Assembly (NCBI RefSeq): GCF_001619875.1
Contig: NZ_LRFC01000034.1
Location: 1 to 64,000 of the forward strand
Direction of reading: 5' to 3'
Origin: Fictibacillus phosphorivorans
Lineage (GTDB): Bacteria; Bacillota; Bacilli; Bacillales; Fictibacillaceae
DNA length: 64,000 bases
Position numbers and translations under genes: made by a program. Positions 48,124 to 56,596 of this stretch are shown one piece after another (positions within the stretch are counted from its first letter, which is position 1; each line of letters opens with the position of its first letter). The notes under the pieces are model-generated. The model saw only the letters and a program-made list of their open reading frames with translations. It did no database searches and was not told the origin of the DNA.

Positions 48124-49032
48124 ATGAAACGAGCTAGACTGATATATAATCCAAGTTCCGGAAGAGAAACGGTTAAAAAACAGCTTCCCTATATACTCGA
48201 TAGACTAGAGAATGCAGGCTATGAAACATCATGTCATGCAACAACTCCAGAAGATGGATGCGCTACACGTGCGGCACGCTTAGCGGGAGAAAGAGGATTT
48301 GACCTCGTCATTGCAGCTGGTGGAGACGGCACGATCTATGAAGTGGTAAATGGACTGGCAGGTCTTGAAAAACGTCCGATGCTAGGGATTATTCCGGCGG
48401 GTACAACAAATGACTTTGCGCGTGCAGTAGGTGTACCACGTACGATTGAAGGCGCATGTGACGTTCTGTGCGGAGGCGTCCATATGCCGGTTGATATCGG
48501 TAAAGTAAATGAGAAGTTCTTTATTAATATCGCGGGTGGCGGACGAATTACAGAACTTACTTATGAAGTTCCCAGCAAGCTAAAAACAATGATTGGACAA
48601 CTGGCTTATTTCTTAAAAGGCATTGAGATGCTACCATCAATCCGTCCAACTTATGTAGATATTGAATTTGATGATCACGAGAAATACGAAGGGGAGATTA
48701 TGCTGTTCTTAGTAGCAAACACAAATTCTGTTGGTGGTTTTGAAAAGCTTGCACCAACATCAGAGTTTCATGATGGCCTTTTCGATGTGATCATCTTAAA
48801 GAAAACAAACTTGGCTGAGTTTGTTCGTATTGCTTCTCTTGCAATACGGGGTGAACACATTCACGATGATCACGTAATCTATAAAAAAGCGAAGAGAGTT
48901 AAAGTAACGCCTCGCGAAAAGATGCAGATCAACTTAGATGGAGAACTAGGCGGCATCTTGCCTGGTGAGTTTGAAAATCTGCACCATCACTTTGAATTAT
49001 TAGTGCCAAAAGAAAGAATTAAACCAGAATAA
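48124..49032 (+). CDS. dgkB: Diacylglycerol kinase DgkB
   Basis: 302 residues from ATG 48124 (CGAAGGTG upstream; GTG 48115 lies in it). Phosphorylates diacylglycerol to phosphatidic acid, recycling the by-product of lipoteichoic acid synthesis. ARLIYNPSSGRE, the nucleotide-site AAGGDGTIYEVVNG (about 66-79) and PAGTTNDFARAV are diagnostic of the YerQ/DgkB family. Confidence 0.96.
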   Translation: MKRARLIYNPSSGRETVKKQLPYILDRLENAGYETSCHATTPEDGCATRAARLAGERGFDLVIAAGGDGTIYEVVNGLAGLEKRPMLGIIPAGTTNDFARAVGVPRTIEGACDVLCGGVHMPVDIGKVNEKFFINIAGGGRITELTYEVPSKLKTMIGQLAYFLKGIEMLPSIRPTYVDIEFDDHEKYEGEIMLFLVANTNSVGGFEKLAPTSEFHDGLFDVIILKKTNLAEFVRIASLAIRGEHIHDDHVIYKKAKRVKVTPREKMQINLDGELGGILPGEFENLHHHFELLVPKERIKPE

Positions 49033-49045
49033 ACACAACAAGAAC

Positions 49046-49086
49046 GAACACCTAAGGCAAAGAAAAGCTGAAGGTGTTCTTTTTTT
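49046..49086 (+). terminator. Terminator after dgkB
   Basis: GAACACCT/AGGTGTTC stem, then seven T. Confidence 0.85.
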
Positions 49087-49100
49087 ATGGGGGAATACAG

Positions 49101-49730
49101 GTGAAGAACCGTACAAACATTACTAAATACAAAATGCTCGCACCACTTTATGACATGTTTATGGGAAACCAGATTTTTCGAAAAGCACGACAGCAAGCCT
49201 TTTCAGAAATTGATAGTAAAAGAAGAGACTCGATTCTTTTAGTAGGGGTCGGAACAGGAGAGGATTTTCCATATCTTCCACCCCTTGCCTCCATTACAGG
49301 CATTGACCTTTCTCCAGATATGCTAAGAATAGCCAAAACGAAAAAAGGAAACCAGGACATAAATTTGATGAAGATGAATGCAGAAACGATGGATTTTCCT
49401 AACCAAAAGTTTAATGTCATCGTCTTGAACTTAATTTTAAGTGTTGTTGAGCATCCTGAAAAAGTACTAGAGAGAAGCTTGAAGTATTTAGAGCCTGGAG
49501 GAACCCTATTAATCTTTGATAAATTCGTAGAATCCAATGTGAAGCCAAATCTAATAAGAAGGGCGTTAAACGTTATTACATCAGCGATTGGTACAGACAT
49601 TAACCGTGATTTTGATGTGATAAAAAGCAACTTGCCTATTGAAATTCAAAAACAATATCAGACGGTATCTGGGTTGTATACGATTATAGTGGCGCGTGAA
49701 GCGTATACAACCAATGATATATCGGTATAG
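49101..49730 (+). CDS. Class I SAM-dependent methyltransferase
   Basis: 209 residues, GTG start 8 bp after ATGGGGG (which also holds the T tail of the previous terminator). MKNRTNITKYKMLAPLYDMFMG, SAM-site LLVGVGTGEDFPYLP (about 46-60), ITGIDLSPDMLRIAK and LNLILSVVEHPEK follow the UbiE/phosphatidylethanolamine-methyltransferase-like layout. Substrate unknown; membrane lipid or quinone methylation is possible. Confidence 0.88.
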   Translation: MKNRTNITKYKMLAPLYDMFMGNQIFRKARQQAFSEIDSKRRDSILLVGVGTGEDFPYLPPLASITGIDLSPDMLRIAKTKKGNQDINLMKMNAETMDFPNQKFNVIVLNLILSVVEHPEKVLERSLKYLEPGGTLLIFDKFVESNVKPNLIRRALNVITSAIGTDINRDFDVIKSNLPIEIQKQYQTVSGLYTIIVAREAYTTNDISV

Positions 49731-49836
49731 TCCTTTAACAGTAACTGATTTTATCCCTTTGGAGGATTGTCTCTTCCTTTATTATGTTAGAAAATTAAAA
49801 CAATTCATAATTTAGGAAGCGGAGGGGTTTGAAGTC

Positions 49837-51162
49837 ATGAAAAAAATTCTGTCGTTGTGTTTAACGGTAATGCTTGCCGCTGCATTTTTCTTGCCGCAGC
49901 ATAATGCTAAAGCCGTTGCTGGTTTAGAGGTAGATAAAGAGCTTACTAAAGTACTAGGCGATCTTACATCTAACGCGCTTGTTGAAGCGGTTGTTACGTA
50001 CGATACGCTCCCAAGCTCTGGTGATGTATTAGCATTAAAAAATCTTGGACTTGAAACAAAAACGTTCAGCAAACTGCCTATGGTTGCTGTAAAAGGAACG
50101 AAGCTGGAGCTAACTTCTCTTTTATCAACCAGCTTAAATGCTAAATCGGTCTACTATAATAAAGATTTAAACTTCTTGATGAAAGACAGCAGAAAGTTAA
50201 TTGGTGCAGAACGAGTATGGGAAGAGTTGGGTTACACAGGTAAAGGCACAAAAGTTGCTGTAATTGACAGTGGTATTGATGCAACACATGCTGATCTTCC
50301 TTTTGGCGAAGAAAAAGTTATACAAAACGTGAAGTTCCTAGCAGGAGACCTGTTCTCAAATGAGCCATTGTATGTTGAAAATGTTCAAAACACAGATACT
50401 TCATCAGGTCATGGCACACATGTTGCAGGTACCATTGCAGGACTTGGGACCGCGAGTGAAGGGTTATATAAAGGGATTGCACCAGACGCAAAGCTCGTTG
50501 GACTCGGTACTGGTGAAGGAATTAATGTCTTCTGGGCACTTGAAGCGTTCAACTATGTTTTAGAAAATCATGAAAAATACGGAATCAATGTTATTTCAAA
50601 CAGCTGGGGAACAACAGGGGACTATTCCGAAAAAGATCCAATCAACATTGCAAGTAAAGCTGCACATGATGCTGGAATGGTCGTAACATTTGCCGCAGGT
50701 AACGAAGGACCAGACGATAACACATTAAATCCATACTCAGCAGCACCTTGGGTTATCTCTGTTGCTGCAGGTACGAAAGATAAGCAGTTAGCAGACTTTT
50801 CATCTCGCGGGGTAGAAGGCGATAACCTGCTTCATCCGGATATTACAGCTCCAGGTGTAGACATCGTTTCAACAAAATCAAAAACAGGTCTTGTCATGAA
50901 CAGTCTTGGAACAGTTAAAGACAAAGATTATATCGCACCTGAACATTTGTTGAGCTACACGACTGCAAGCGGAACGAGTATGGCAACTCCGCACATATCA
51001 GGAGTTGCGGCATTAATGATTGAGGCGAATCCAACGATCACGCCAGATCAAGTACTGCAAGTGCTGGAATCAACGGCGGATCCGATGGCAGGATACAAGC
51101 TTCATGAAGTCGGAGCAGGTTACGTAAATGCGTATGAAGCGGTAAAAGCTGCAAGTAACTAA
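49837..51162 (+). CDS. Secreted S8 subtilisin-like serine protease
   Basis: 441 residues. Signal peptide (MKKILSLCLTVMLAAAFFLP, cut near AKA), inhibitor-like propeptide, then catalytic domain: Asp in VAVIDSGIDATH (about 145), His in SSGHGTHVAGT (about 190), oxyanion Asn in FAAGNEGP and Ser in ASGTSMATPH (about 385). Resembles AprX-like enzymes but with a secretion signal. GGAGGGG precedes the ATG. Monocistronic, with terminator. Confidence 0.93.
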   Translation: MKKILSLCLTVMLAAAFFLPQHNAKAVAGLEVDKELTKVLGDLTSNALVEAVVTYDTLPSSGDVLALKNLGLETKTFSKLPMVAVKGTKLELTSLLSTSLNAKSVYYNKDLNFLMKDSRKLIGAERVWEELGYTGKGTKVAVIDSGIDATHADLPFGEEKVIQNVKFLAGDLFSNEPLYVENVQNTDTSSGHGTHVAGTIAGLGTASEGLYKGIAPDAKLVGLGTGEGINVFWALEAFNYVLENHEKYGINVISNSWGTTGDYSEKDPINIASKAAHDAGMVVTFAAGNEGPDDNTLNPYSAAPWVISVAAGTKDKQLADFSSRGVEGDNLLHPDITAPGVDIVSTKSKTGLVMNSLGTVKDKDYIAPEHLLSYTTASGTSMATPHISGVAALMIEANPTITPDQVLQVLESTADPMAGYKLHEVGAGYVNAYEAVKAASN

Positions 51163-51168
51163 AAAAAC

Positions 51169-51203
51169 AAGAACAGACCTATTCTCTAGGGTCTGTTCTT
51201 TTT
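51169..51203 (+). terminator. Terminator after the subtilase
   Basis: AAGAACAGACC/GGTCTGTTCTT stem, then TTTG. Confidence 0.9.
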
Positions 51204-51279
51204 GCTTATTGCCATTTGGTGTCCACTAGCAGTTATGCTACAATCAGAAAAGCATAATGGACAAAAAGGGACGATGAAA

Positions 51280-52668
51280 ATGACAAAGGCTGATTTGCCT
51301 GTTCATAAAAATGAGAGCTATGAAGTAGATATTGTAGATTTAACCCATGAGGGAGCCGGTGTAGCTCGTGTAAATGGGTTTACTTTGTTTGTGCCAAATA
51401 CACTTCCTGGTGAGCGGGCGAAAATTAAGGTTGTTGGAGTGAAAAAAGGATTTGGTTTTGGACGTTTGGAAGAACTCATTGAAGAAAGCCCTGAACGCGT
51501 TGACCCGCCTTGCCCGATCTATAAATGGTGTGGAGGCTGTCAGCTGCAGCACTTATCATACGAAGGACAGTTAGAATACAAACGCAAGCAAGTAGAAGAT
51601 GTGCTCACACGAATTGGAAAACTAGAAGGGGTACCCGTTCTGCCAACTCTTGGAATGGGTGACGAGCCTTGGCGCTATCGCAACAAAGCGCAAGTACCTG
51701 TTGGCGAACGCAACGGACGACTCATCACAGGATTTTATCAAAAGAGAAGCCATGAGATCGTAGAGATGGATAGCTGCATCATTACAGGCGATACGAACGA
51801 TGATGCCGTTCAAGCGGTAAAAGAAATCGTAAACAAGTACAATATAACGGCGTATAACGAAGAAAAACATAAAGGCATCCTGCGTCATATTATCTCGCGA
51901 TATGGAAAAACGACAGGCGATTTAATGATTGTTCTCGTAACAAATGGAAAAGATTTGCCGCAGCGTAAAAAGATTATTGAAGAGATTTGCCACGCACTTC
52001 CTGAAATAAAATCCATTGTGCAGAACGTCAACTCAAAACGCACGAATGTGATTTTTGGTGAAGAAACAAGAGTACTCTGGGGAGCTGAGTACATTTATGA
52101 CTTTATCGGTGACATCAAGTTTGCCATTTCAGCTCGCTCATTTTATCAAATCAATCCGGACCAAACAAAAGTGCTGTATGATCAAGCGTTACAGTACGCT
52201 GAGCTGAATGGAGACGAAACAGTCATTGATGCGTATTGCGGAATTGGAACGATCTCACTTTTCCTCGCTCAGCAAGCAAAGAAAGTGTATGGTGTTGAAA
52301 TCGTTCCGGAAGCAATAGAAGATGCGCGACGAAACGCGGAGCTGAACAACATTACAAACGCTGAATTTGCTGTTGGAAAATCAGAAGATGTAATTCCTGA
52401 GTGGAAGAAACAAGGCATCACGCCAGATGTAATCGTCGTCGATCCACCGCGAAAAGGGTGCGATGAGGAGTTATTAAAAACCATTATCGAGATGAAGCCG
52501 AAGCGTGTTGTCTATGTGAGCTGCAACCCATCAACACTAGCACGGGATCTGCGCGTATTAGAAGATGGCGGATTCAAAACACATAAAGTACAGCCGGTCG
52601 ATATGTTTCCGCAGACAACACATGTTGAAACTGTCGCATTGCTTGAGCTTAATAATCATAAAAAATGA
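51280..52668 (+). CDS. rlmCD: 23S rRNA (uracil-5-)-methyltransferase RlmCD
   Basis: 462 residues from ATG 51280 (AAAAGGG 9 bp upstream; ATG 51274 close by; the longer frame from 51202 enters the terminator). TRAM domain at the start ([19 protein letters not shown]), [4Fe-4S] Cys in [14 protein letters not shown] domain, DPPRKGC and catalytic Cys in [12 protein letters not shown]. In B. subtilis the single YefA/RlmCD methylates both U747 and U1939; the same is likely here. Confidence 0.95.
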   Translation: MTKADLPVHKNESYEVDIVDLTHEGAGVARVNGFTLFVPNTLPGERAKIKVVGVKKGFGFGRLEELIEESPERVDPPCPIYKWCGGCQLQHLSYEGQLEYKRKQVEDVLTRIGKLEGVPVLPTLGMGDEPWRYRNKAQVPVGERNGRLITGFYQKRSHEIVEMDSCIITGDTNDDAVQAVKEIVNKYNITAYNEEKHKGILRHIISRYGKTTGDLMIVLVTNGKDLPQRKKIIEEICHALPEIKSIVQNVNSKRTNVIFGEETRVLWGAEYIYDFIGDIKFAISARSFYQINPDQTKVLYDQALQYAELNGDETVIDAYCGIGTISLFLAQQAKKVYGVEIVPEAIEDARRNAELNNITNAEFAVGKSEDVIPEWKKQGITPDVIVVDPPRKGCDEELLKTIIEMKPKRVVYVSCNPSTLARDLRVLEDGGFKTHKVQPVDMFPQTTHVETVALLELNNHKK

Positions 52669-52684
52669 CAGTGGTTGTGGTTAT

Positions 52685-52882
52685 ATGGATGCAAATAAAA
52701 AATGGCTTTCTATTCCTAAAGAAACAAGAAGCCTGCTTAAAAGTAATGTTTACTGTTCGAATTGCAAGGATGCCGTAGAGATTAAAAATTTTACGGTTGA
52801 GGACGATAATTTAGGCATTGTTTTGAAGGGGAAGTGTAAGCAGTGCGGACAAGACGTGGCAAGATTGATTGAAAATGAGTAG
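52685..52882 (+). CDS. Small zinc-ribbon protein
   Basis: 65 residues from ATG 52685. Two CxxC pairs, YCSNC (about 24-28) and CKQCGQ (about 52-57), make a probable zinc ribbon. The Shine-Dalgarno site is weak, so translation may depend on rlmCD, whose stop is 16 bp upstream. No function recognised. Followed by a strong terminator. Confidence 0.75.
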   Translation: MDANKKWLSIPKETRSLLKSNVYCSNCKDAVEIKNFTVEDDNLGIVLKGKCKQCGQDVARLIENE

Positions 52883-52896
52883 TGATCATAACAGTA

Positions 52897-52930
52897 AGTG
52901 AGCCTTCATGAGGGCTCACTTTATTTTTTT
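52897..52930 (+). terminator. Terminator after the zinc-ribbon gene
   Basis: AAGTGAGCC/GGGCTCACT stem, TTCATGA loop, then TTATTTTTTT. Confidence 0.92.
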
Positions 52931-52965
52931 ATTTTCTGCGTTTTTATATATCCTTAGTGGAGTTT

Positions 52966-53015
52966 TTACTGAGAGGTTGTTCAATTTACTGAGAATGTAA
53001 TTGGTGATGAGAAAG
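52966..53015 (+). repeat. Possible three-unit TTACTGAGA array, ~20-bp period
   Basis: TTACTGAGAG (52966), TTACTGAGAA (52986) and a degenerate TGATGAGAAA (53005) are spaced 20 and about 18-19 bp. Too short to be sure, but it sits just after a terminator like the clearer arrays. Confidence 0.4.
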
Positions 53016-53060
53016 GTGATTTTGAAGGTCGGATACCGAATTTTAACAGTTTGCCAGTTA

Positions 53061-53089
53061 TTGTTTTTCAAAAGGCGATATGCTAGAAT
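53061..53089 (+). promoter_or_regulatory. Promoter of the Dlt-like acylation cassette
   Basis: TTGTTT (53061-53066), 17-bp spacer, TAGAAT (53084-53089) with an extended -10 TGC just before it. Predicted start about 53096. Confidence 0.75.
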
Positions 53090-53101
53090 CATGGTTGGGA
53101 A

Positions 53102-53116
53102 TGATAATTATTATCA
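53102..53116. promoter_or_regulatory. Perfect 7-1-7 Fur box
   Basis: TGATAATTATTATCA is an exact TGATAAT-N-ATTATCA, the Bacillus Fur core. Zur and PerR boxes have different outer bases. It begins 12 bp after the -10, covering the expected start region, so Fe-Fur should block transcription. It is the only perfect match I noticed in the window. Confidence 0.8.
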
Positions 53117-53319
53117 ATAAGAGATTTTAATAGTTGTGTCTCAATGAAAATCAAATAATATTAAAAAAGTTTTCTGCAAGCGAGAGTGCTTTTTTGACTA
53201 CATAAGAACTCAAGATGAAGTTCGGTTCTTTGACAGAAAATGATAATAAGAGAATTGATAGATATATAGTATTGTTTCTTCCCCAAGCAGAGACAGTCAT
53301 TATGGAAAGGGTGTATATG
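53117..53319. other. Long leader before the acyl carrier protein gene
   Basis: About 200 nt between the Fur box and the ACP start. No upstream gene is supported, although the ACP frame is open back to 53215. An imperfect A/T-rich hairpin may lie around 53162-53195. I see no recognisable riboswitch. Confidence 0.5.
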
Positions 53320-53568
53320 ATGAGAAATATCGAAAAATATAGAAATGCCTTTATTAATGTGTTGGAACTAGAGGAAGATGATGTAGTTGAGAATGTAGTA
53401 TTAGGTGAAACGGCAGAATGGGATTCAATTGCACATATGGGGCTCATTTGTGAAATTGAGGATGTATTTGATGTCTCATTAGATTCAGAATGGATGACTG
53501 AATTCAATACTTATCAGTCGGGAATTGAGCTATTGAAACGTTTGGGAGTGGACTTCAGTAATGAATAG
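53320..53568 (+). CDS. Acyl carrier protein of a Dlt-like cassette
   Basis: 82 residues from ATG 53320 (GGAAAGGG 8 bp upstream; ATG 53317 adjacent). Acidic four-helix carrier protein with the phosphopantetheine site in AEWDSIAHMGLI (Ser about 36), followed by CEIEDVFDVSLDSEW, the usual helix II acidic face. Stands in for DltC. The stop overlaps the ligase start by 8 bp, so carrier and ligase are translationally coupled. Confidence 0.92.
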   Translation: MRNIEKYRNAFINVLELEEDDVVENVVLGETAEWDSIAHMGLICEIEDVFDVSLDSEWMTEFNTYQSGIELLKRLGVDFSNE

Positions 53569-54955
53569 CTTCAAAAAAATGGAGCAGTTTGGGAACCGCA
53601 CCGCAGTATATGCTGACCGAGAATATTCTTACTCTGAAATGGTAGAAATATCTGATGGGATCTGCGGTAATGTGGGTGAAAGAACGCTCGTTTTTTGTTT
53701 GTGCTCAAATAATAAAGAGTCTTTATTTGGCTACGTGGGCTTTATTCGAGGTGGCGTAGTTCCTGTGCTCTTAGATGCATCCATTCATATGGATCGGTTA
53801 CGCAGACTGATTAACCTTTATAAGCCAGCATACATCTGGGCGAATAGTGATAATCAAGATCTTTTAAAGACAATGGATCGTTCATTTGTATATGGAGATT
53901 ACACCTTGTTTAAATGTCCGAACTATTTCCAACATAATCTTCATGAACATCTTGCCCTCCTCTTAACAACCTCTGGAAGTACGGGGAGCCCCAAGTTTGT
54001 TCGTTTAAGCTATGAAAATATTTTTGAAAACGCTAAATCAATAGCAAAGTACCTTGATATCCATGAAAATGATAAACCGATCACCACACTACCAATGAAT
54101 TACTCTTACGGGCTTTCTATTATTAACAGTCATTTCATATGTGGAGCCACCATCGTTGTAACGGGCGCATCTGTCATGAGTAAGGAGTTTTGGAATTTGT
54201 GTAAGGAACAGCAAGTCACAACTTTTGGTGGAGTTCCTTTTGTGTATGAGATGCTGGACAGGCTGAAGTTTGAAGAGCTTCTTCTTCCAAGTTTAAAAAA
54301 ACTAACTCAGGCAGGTGGGAAATTGAGCGAAACGCTATCCCGCAAATTTGCTAATGTGTGTAATCAGAAAGGGATTCAGTTTTTTTCAATGTACGGTCAA
54401 ACTGAGGCGACAGCGCGGATGACCTATTTACCATATGAAAAAAATCTTGAGAAAGCGGGAAGTATTGGTATCGCTATTCCAGGTGGAGAGCTGATCCTTC
54501 AAGATGACAAAGGAAACAAAATTACAGCACCTCATTTGACAGGCGAATTGATATACCAAGGGCCGAATGTTTCCTTAGGGTATGCTGAGTCGTTATTCGA
54601 TCTTTCGAAAAAAGATGAGAATAACGGGGTTTTGCGTACAGGAGATATGGCCTACTTTGATGAGGATGGGTATTTCTTTATATCGGGGCGCATCAAAAGA
54701 ATGATTAAAGTTTATGGAAACCGTATCAGTCTTGATGATGTAGAAGCGTTTTTACTTGAGCATGGCCACGATTGTATCTGTGCTGGAACGGATGACCATA
54801 TGTATATCTACACATTAAGAGATGATTATGTTCAGATAAAAAAAATAGTCAAGGAAAAATTAAACTTAAAGGGCTTTAAGATTATGAGAATTGAGGAAAT
54901 TCCACGTAATCATTTCGGAAAAATCCTCTATTCAAGCCTTCCTAAACATGGCTAA
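53561..54955 (+). CDS. AMP-forming acyl-ACP ligase (adenylation domain)
   Basis: 464 residues of the ANL superfamily. Core motifs in order: A3 TTSGSTGSPK, A4 region LPMNYSYGLS, A5 SMYGQTEATAR, A7 LRTGDMAYFDEDGYFFISGR, A8 KRMIKVYGNRISLDDVE and A10 NHFGKI with the catalytic Lys. Expected to activate a carboxylate as adenylate and load it on the adjacent carrier protein, like DltA. The A4 segment lacks the Asp that holds an amino acid's amino group, which argues against D-Ala. Substrate unknown. Confidence 0.92.
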   Translation: MNSFKKMEQFGNRTAVYADREYSYSEMVEISDGICGNVGERTLVFCLCSNNKESLFGYVGFIRGGVVPVLLDASIHMDRLRRLINLYKPAYIWANSDNQDLLKTMDRSFVYGDYTLFKCPNYFQHNLHEHLALLLTTSGSTGSPKFVRLSYENIFENAKSIAKYLDIHENDKPITTLPMNYSYGLSIINSHFICGATIVVTGASVMSKEFWNLCKEQQVTTFGGVPFVYEMLDRLKFEELLLPSLKKLTQAGGKLSETLSRKFANVCNQKGIQFFSMYGQTEATARMTYLPYEKNLEKAGSIGIAIPGGELILQDDKGNKITAPHLTGELIYQGPNVSLGYAESLFDLSKKDENNGVLRTGDMAYFDEDGYFFISGRIKRMIKVYGNRISLDDVEAFLLEHGHDCICAGTDDHMYIYTLRDDYVQIKKIVKEKLNLKGFKIMRIEEIPRNHFGKILYSSLPKHG

Positions 54956-55078
54956 TTTAGTTCTTTAGTGTTGTTCAACACGTTGTACGGTTTACTGCAT
55001 GCTGACAACTTGTGCATGATTTCAAGTTCGTTCGAGTTTTCAAAAAAACTATATGTTGATTTATGATCAGGTGATTGG

Positions 55079-56530
55079 ATGTCTTTTATATCAATTGAGT
55101 TTCTTCTATTTCTCGCAATAATCGTTTACTTGAATTATTTAATCCCCCATCGATTGAGATGGGTTCTTTTATTGGCTGCGAGTTACGTTTTTTACGCTAG
55201 TTTAAGTTTTCAATTTATACTATTACTCTTTACAAGCACAGCTTTTACTTATTTTACTGGAATTCTAATTGAAAAACAGGAGACCAAAAAACAGAAGAAA
55301 AAAGCCATGATCGTTGGTATTTCCGTATTGTTGTTTTTTCTCGGTTGGTTTAAATATTTTAACTTTGTAAATGAATCGCTTCGGTCGTTGGCAACATTCA
55401 TGGATAGGGGCTATGCCATACCTTACCAGGACATTGTTCTGCCATTAGCCATTTCATTTTATACATTTCAGGCTGTAAGTTATCTTGTGGATATTTACTA
55501 TGGAAAGCAAAAAGCTGAAAGACATTACGGTTATTTTTCGGTATATTTTGCATTTTTTCCACAGTTGGTCGCTGGACCAATTGAACGTGCCAAAAAATTA
55601 ATACCACAATTGAAAGTCGAACAGCGTTTAAACTATGAAAATTTAGTCTATGGGATGAAGCGGATCGCATGGGGTTTTTTTAAAAAGACATTAATTGCAG
55701 ATCGATTAGCTCCAATCGTTTCAAGTGTTTACGATAGTCCTAACCCGACTGGTTCAGAAATCGTACTAGCTACAATTTTATTCTCGATACAATTGTTCGC
55801 TGATTTTTCAGCATGTAGTGACATTGCCATCGGTAGTGCAAGAATGCTGGGAATAAAATTGACAGAAAACTTTAAGCAGCCGCACTTTGCCGTTTCGATT
55901 TCAGATTTTTGGAGTAGGTGGCATATAACGCTCTCAACATGGCTTAGGGACTATATTTTTTTCCCGTTATGTAAGAGGAAAAAGAAGAGAAGTGAAATTT
56001 ATTTCGCCATTGTGATTACTTTTTTAGTAAGCGGAATATGGCACGGAGCCGCTTGGACTTTTGTTATATGGGGTCTCATTCATGGGTTTTATCGCGTGTT
56101 TGGAGATGCAACGAAATCTTATCGTGAAAGCATTGCTTCGTTTATTCGACTGGATAGAAGCCCAGTGCTCCATACGTGGTTGAAAATCGCAACAACCTTC
56201 CTGCTAGTTTGCTTTTCCAGAGTTTTTTTTCGGTCGGATTCCGTAGCACAAGCATTTGATTATGCAAAACTTTTCTTAAGCATCAGCTCCTGGAGCCCGG
56301 TGGGAATGATTAACGCTTTTGAAATTTTTCCGTTATTAGATTTACTACTTTTCATTTTTTACTTTATTATCTTTCAAATGTTCCAGTATATCGAAAGAAA
56401 CAATGGTTCAACATGGGCATTTTTATCAAAGCACACCATATACACTAGATTGGCATTTTATATTTTTCTCATTTTTTCAGTCCTTGTATTCGGTATTTCA
56501 GGTAATGGATTTGTTTATGGTGGTTTTTGA
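55079..56530 (+). CDS. MBOAT O-acyltransferase (DltB/AlgI/PatA type)
   Basis: 483 residues, about 11-12 hydrophobic segments. MBOAT hallmarks: FFPQLVAGPIERA (about 160-172), the SISDFWSRWHITLSTWLRDYIFFPL region (about 276-300) and the catalytic His in GIWHGAAWTFVIWG (about 322-335). The protein ends FVYGGF, the position and pattern of the Tyr-containing C-terminal tail of AlgI and DltX. Probably carries the acyl group across the membrane. AGGTGA precedes the ATG; 123 bp after the ligase. Confidence 0.93.
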   Translation: MSFISIEFLLFLAIIVYLNYLIPHRLRWVLLLAASYVFYASLSFQFILLLFTSTAFTYFTGILIEKQETKKQKKKAMIVGISVLLFFLGWFKYFNFVNESLRSLATFMDRGYAIPYQDIVLPLAISFYTFQAVSYLVDIYYGKQKAERHYGYFSVYFAFFPQLVAGPIERAKKLIPQLKVEQRLNYENLVYGMKRIAWGFFKKTLIADRLAPIVSSVYDSPNPTGSEIVLATILFSIQLFADFSACSDIAIGSARMLGIKLTENFKQPHFAVSISDFWSRWHITLSTWLRDYIFFPLCKRKKKRSEIYFAIVITFLVSGIWHGAAWTFVIWGLIHGFYRVFGDATKSYRESIASFIRLDRSPVLHTWLKIATTFLLVCFSRVFFRSDSVAQAFDYAKLFLSISSWSPVGMINAFEIFPLLDLLLFIFYFIIFQMFQYIERNNGSTWAFLSKHTIYTRLAFYIFLIFSVLVFGISGNGFVYGGF

Positions 56531-56596
56531 TGCGGACTCAAATTCCATGTGAAGTTTAGGTATGGTAAAAGAAACACGGTGTTGAAAGGATTTGCT

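Noticed and set aside
53151-53507. 118-codon minus-strand open frame over the ACP gene
   Set aside because: Antisense shadow of a clear acyl carrier protein; Ser/Thr-rich composition is typical of such shadows.
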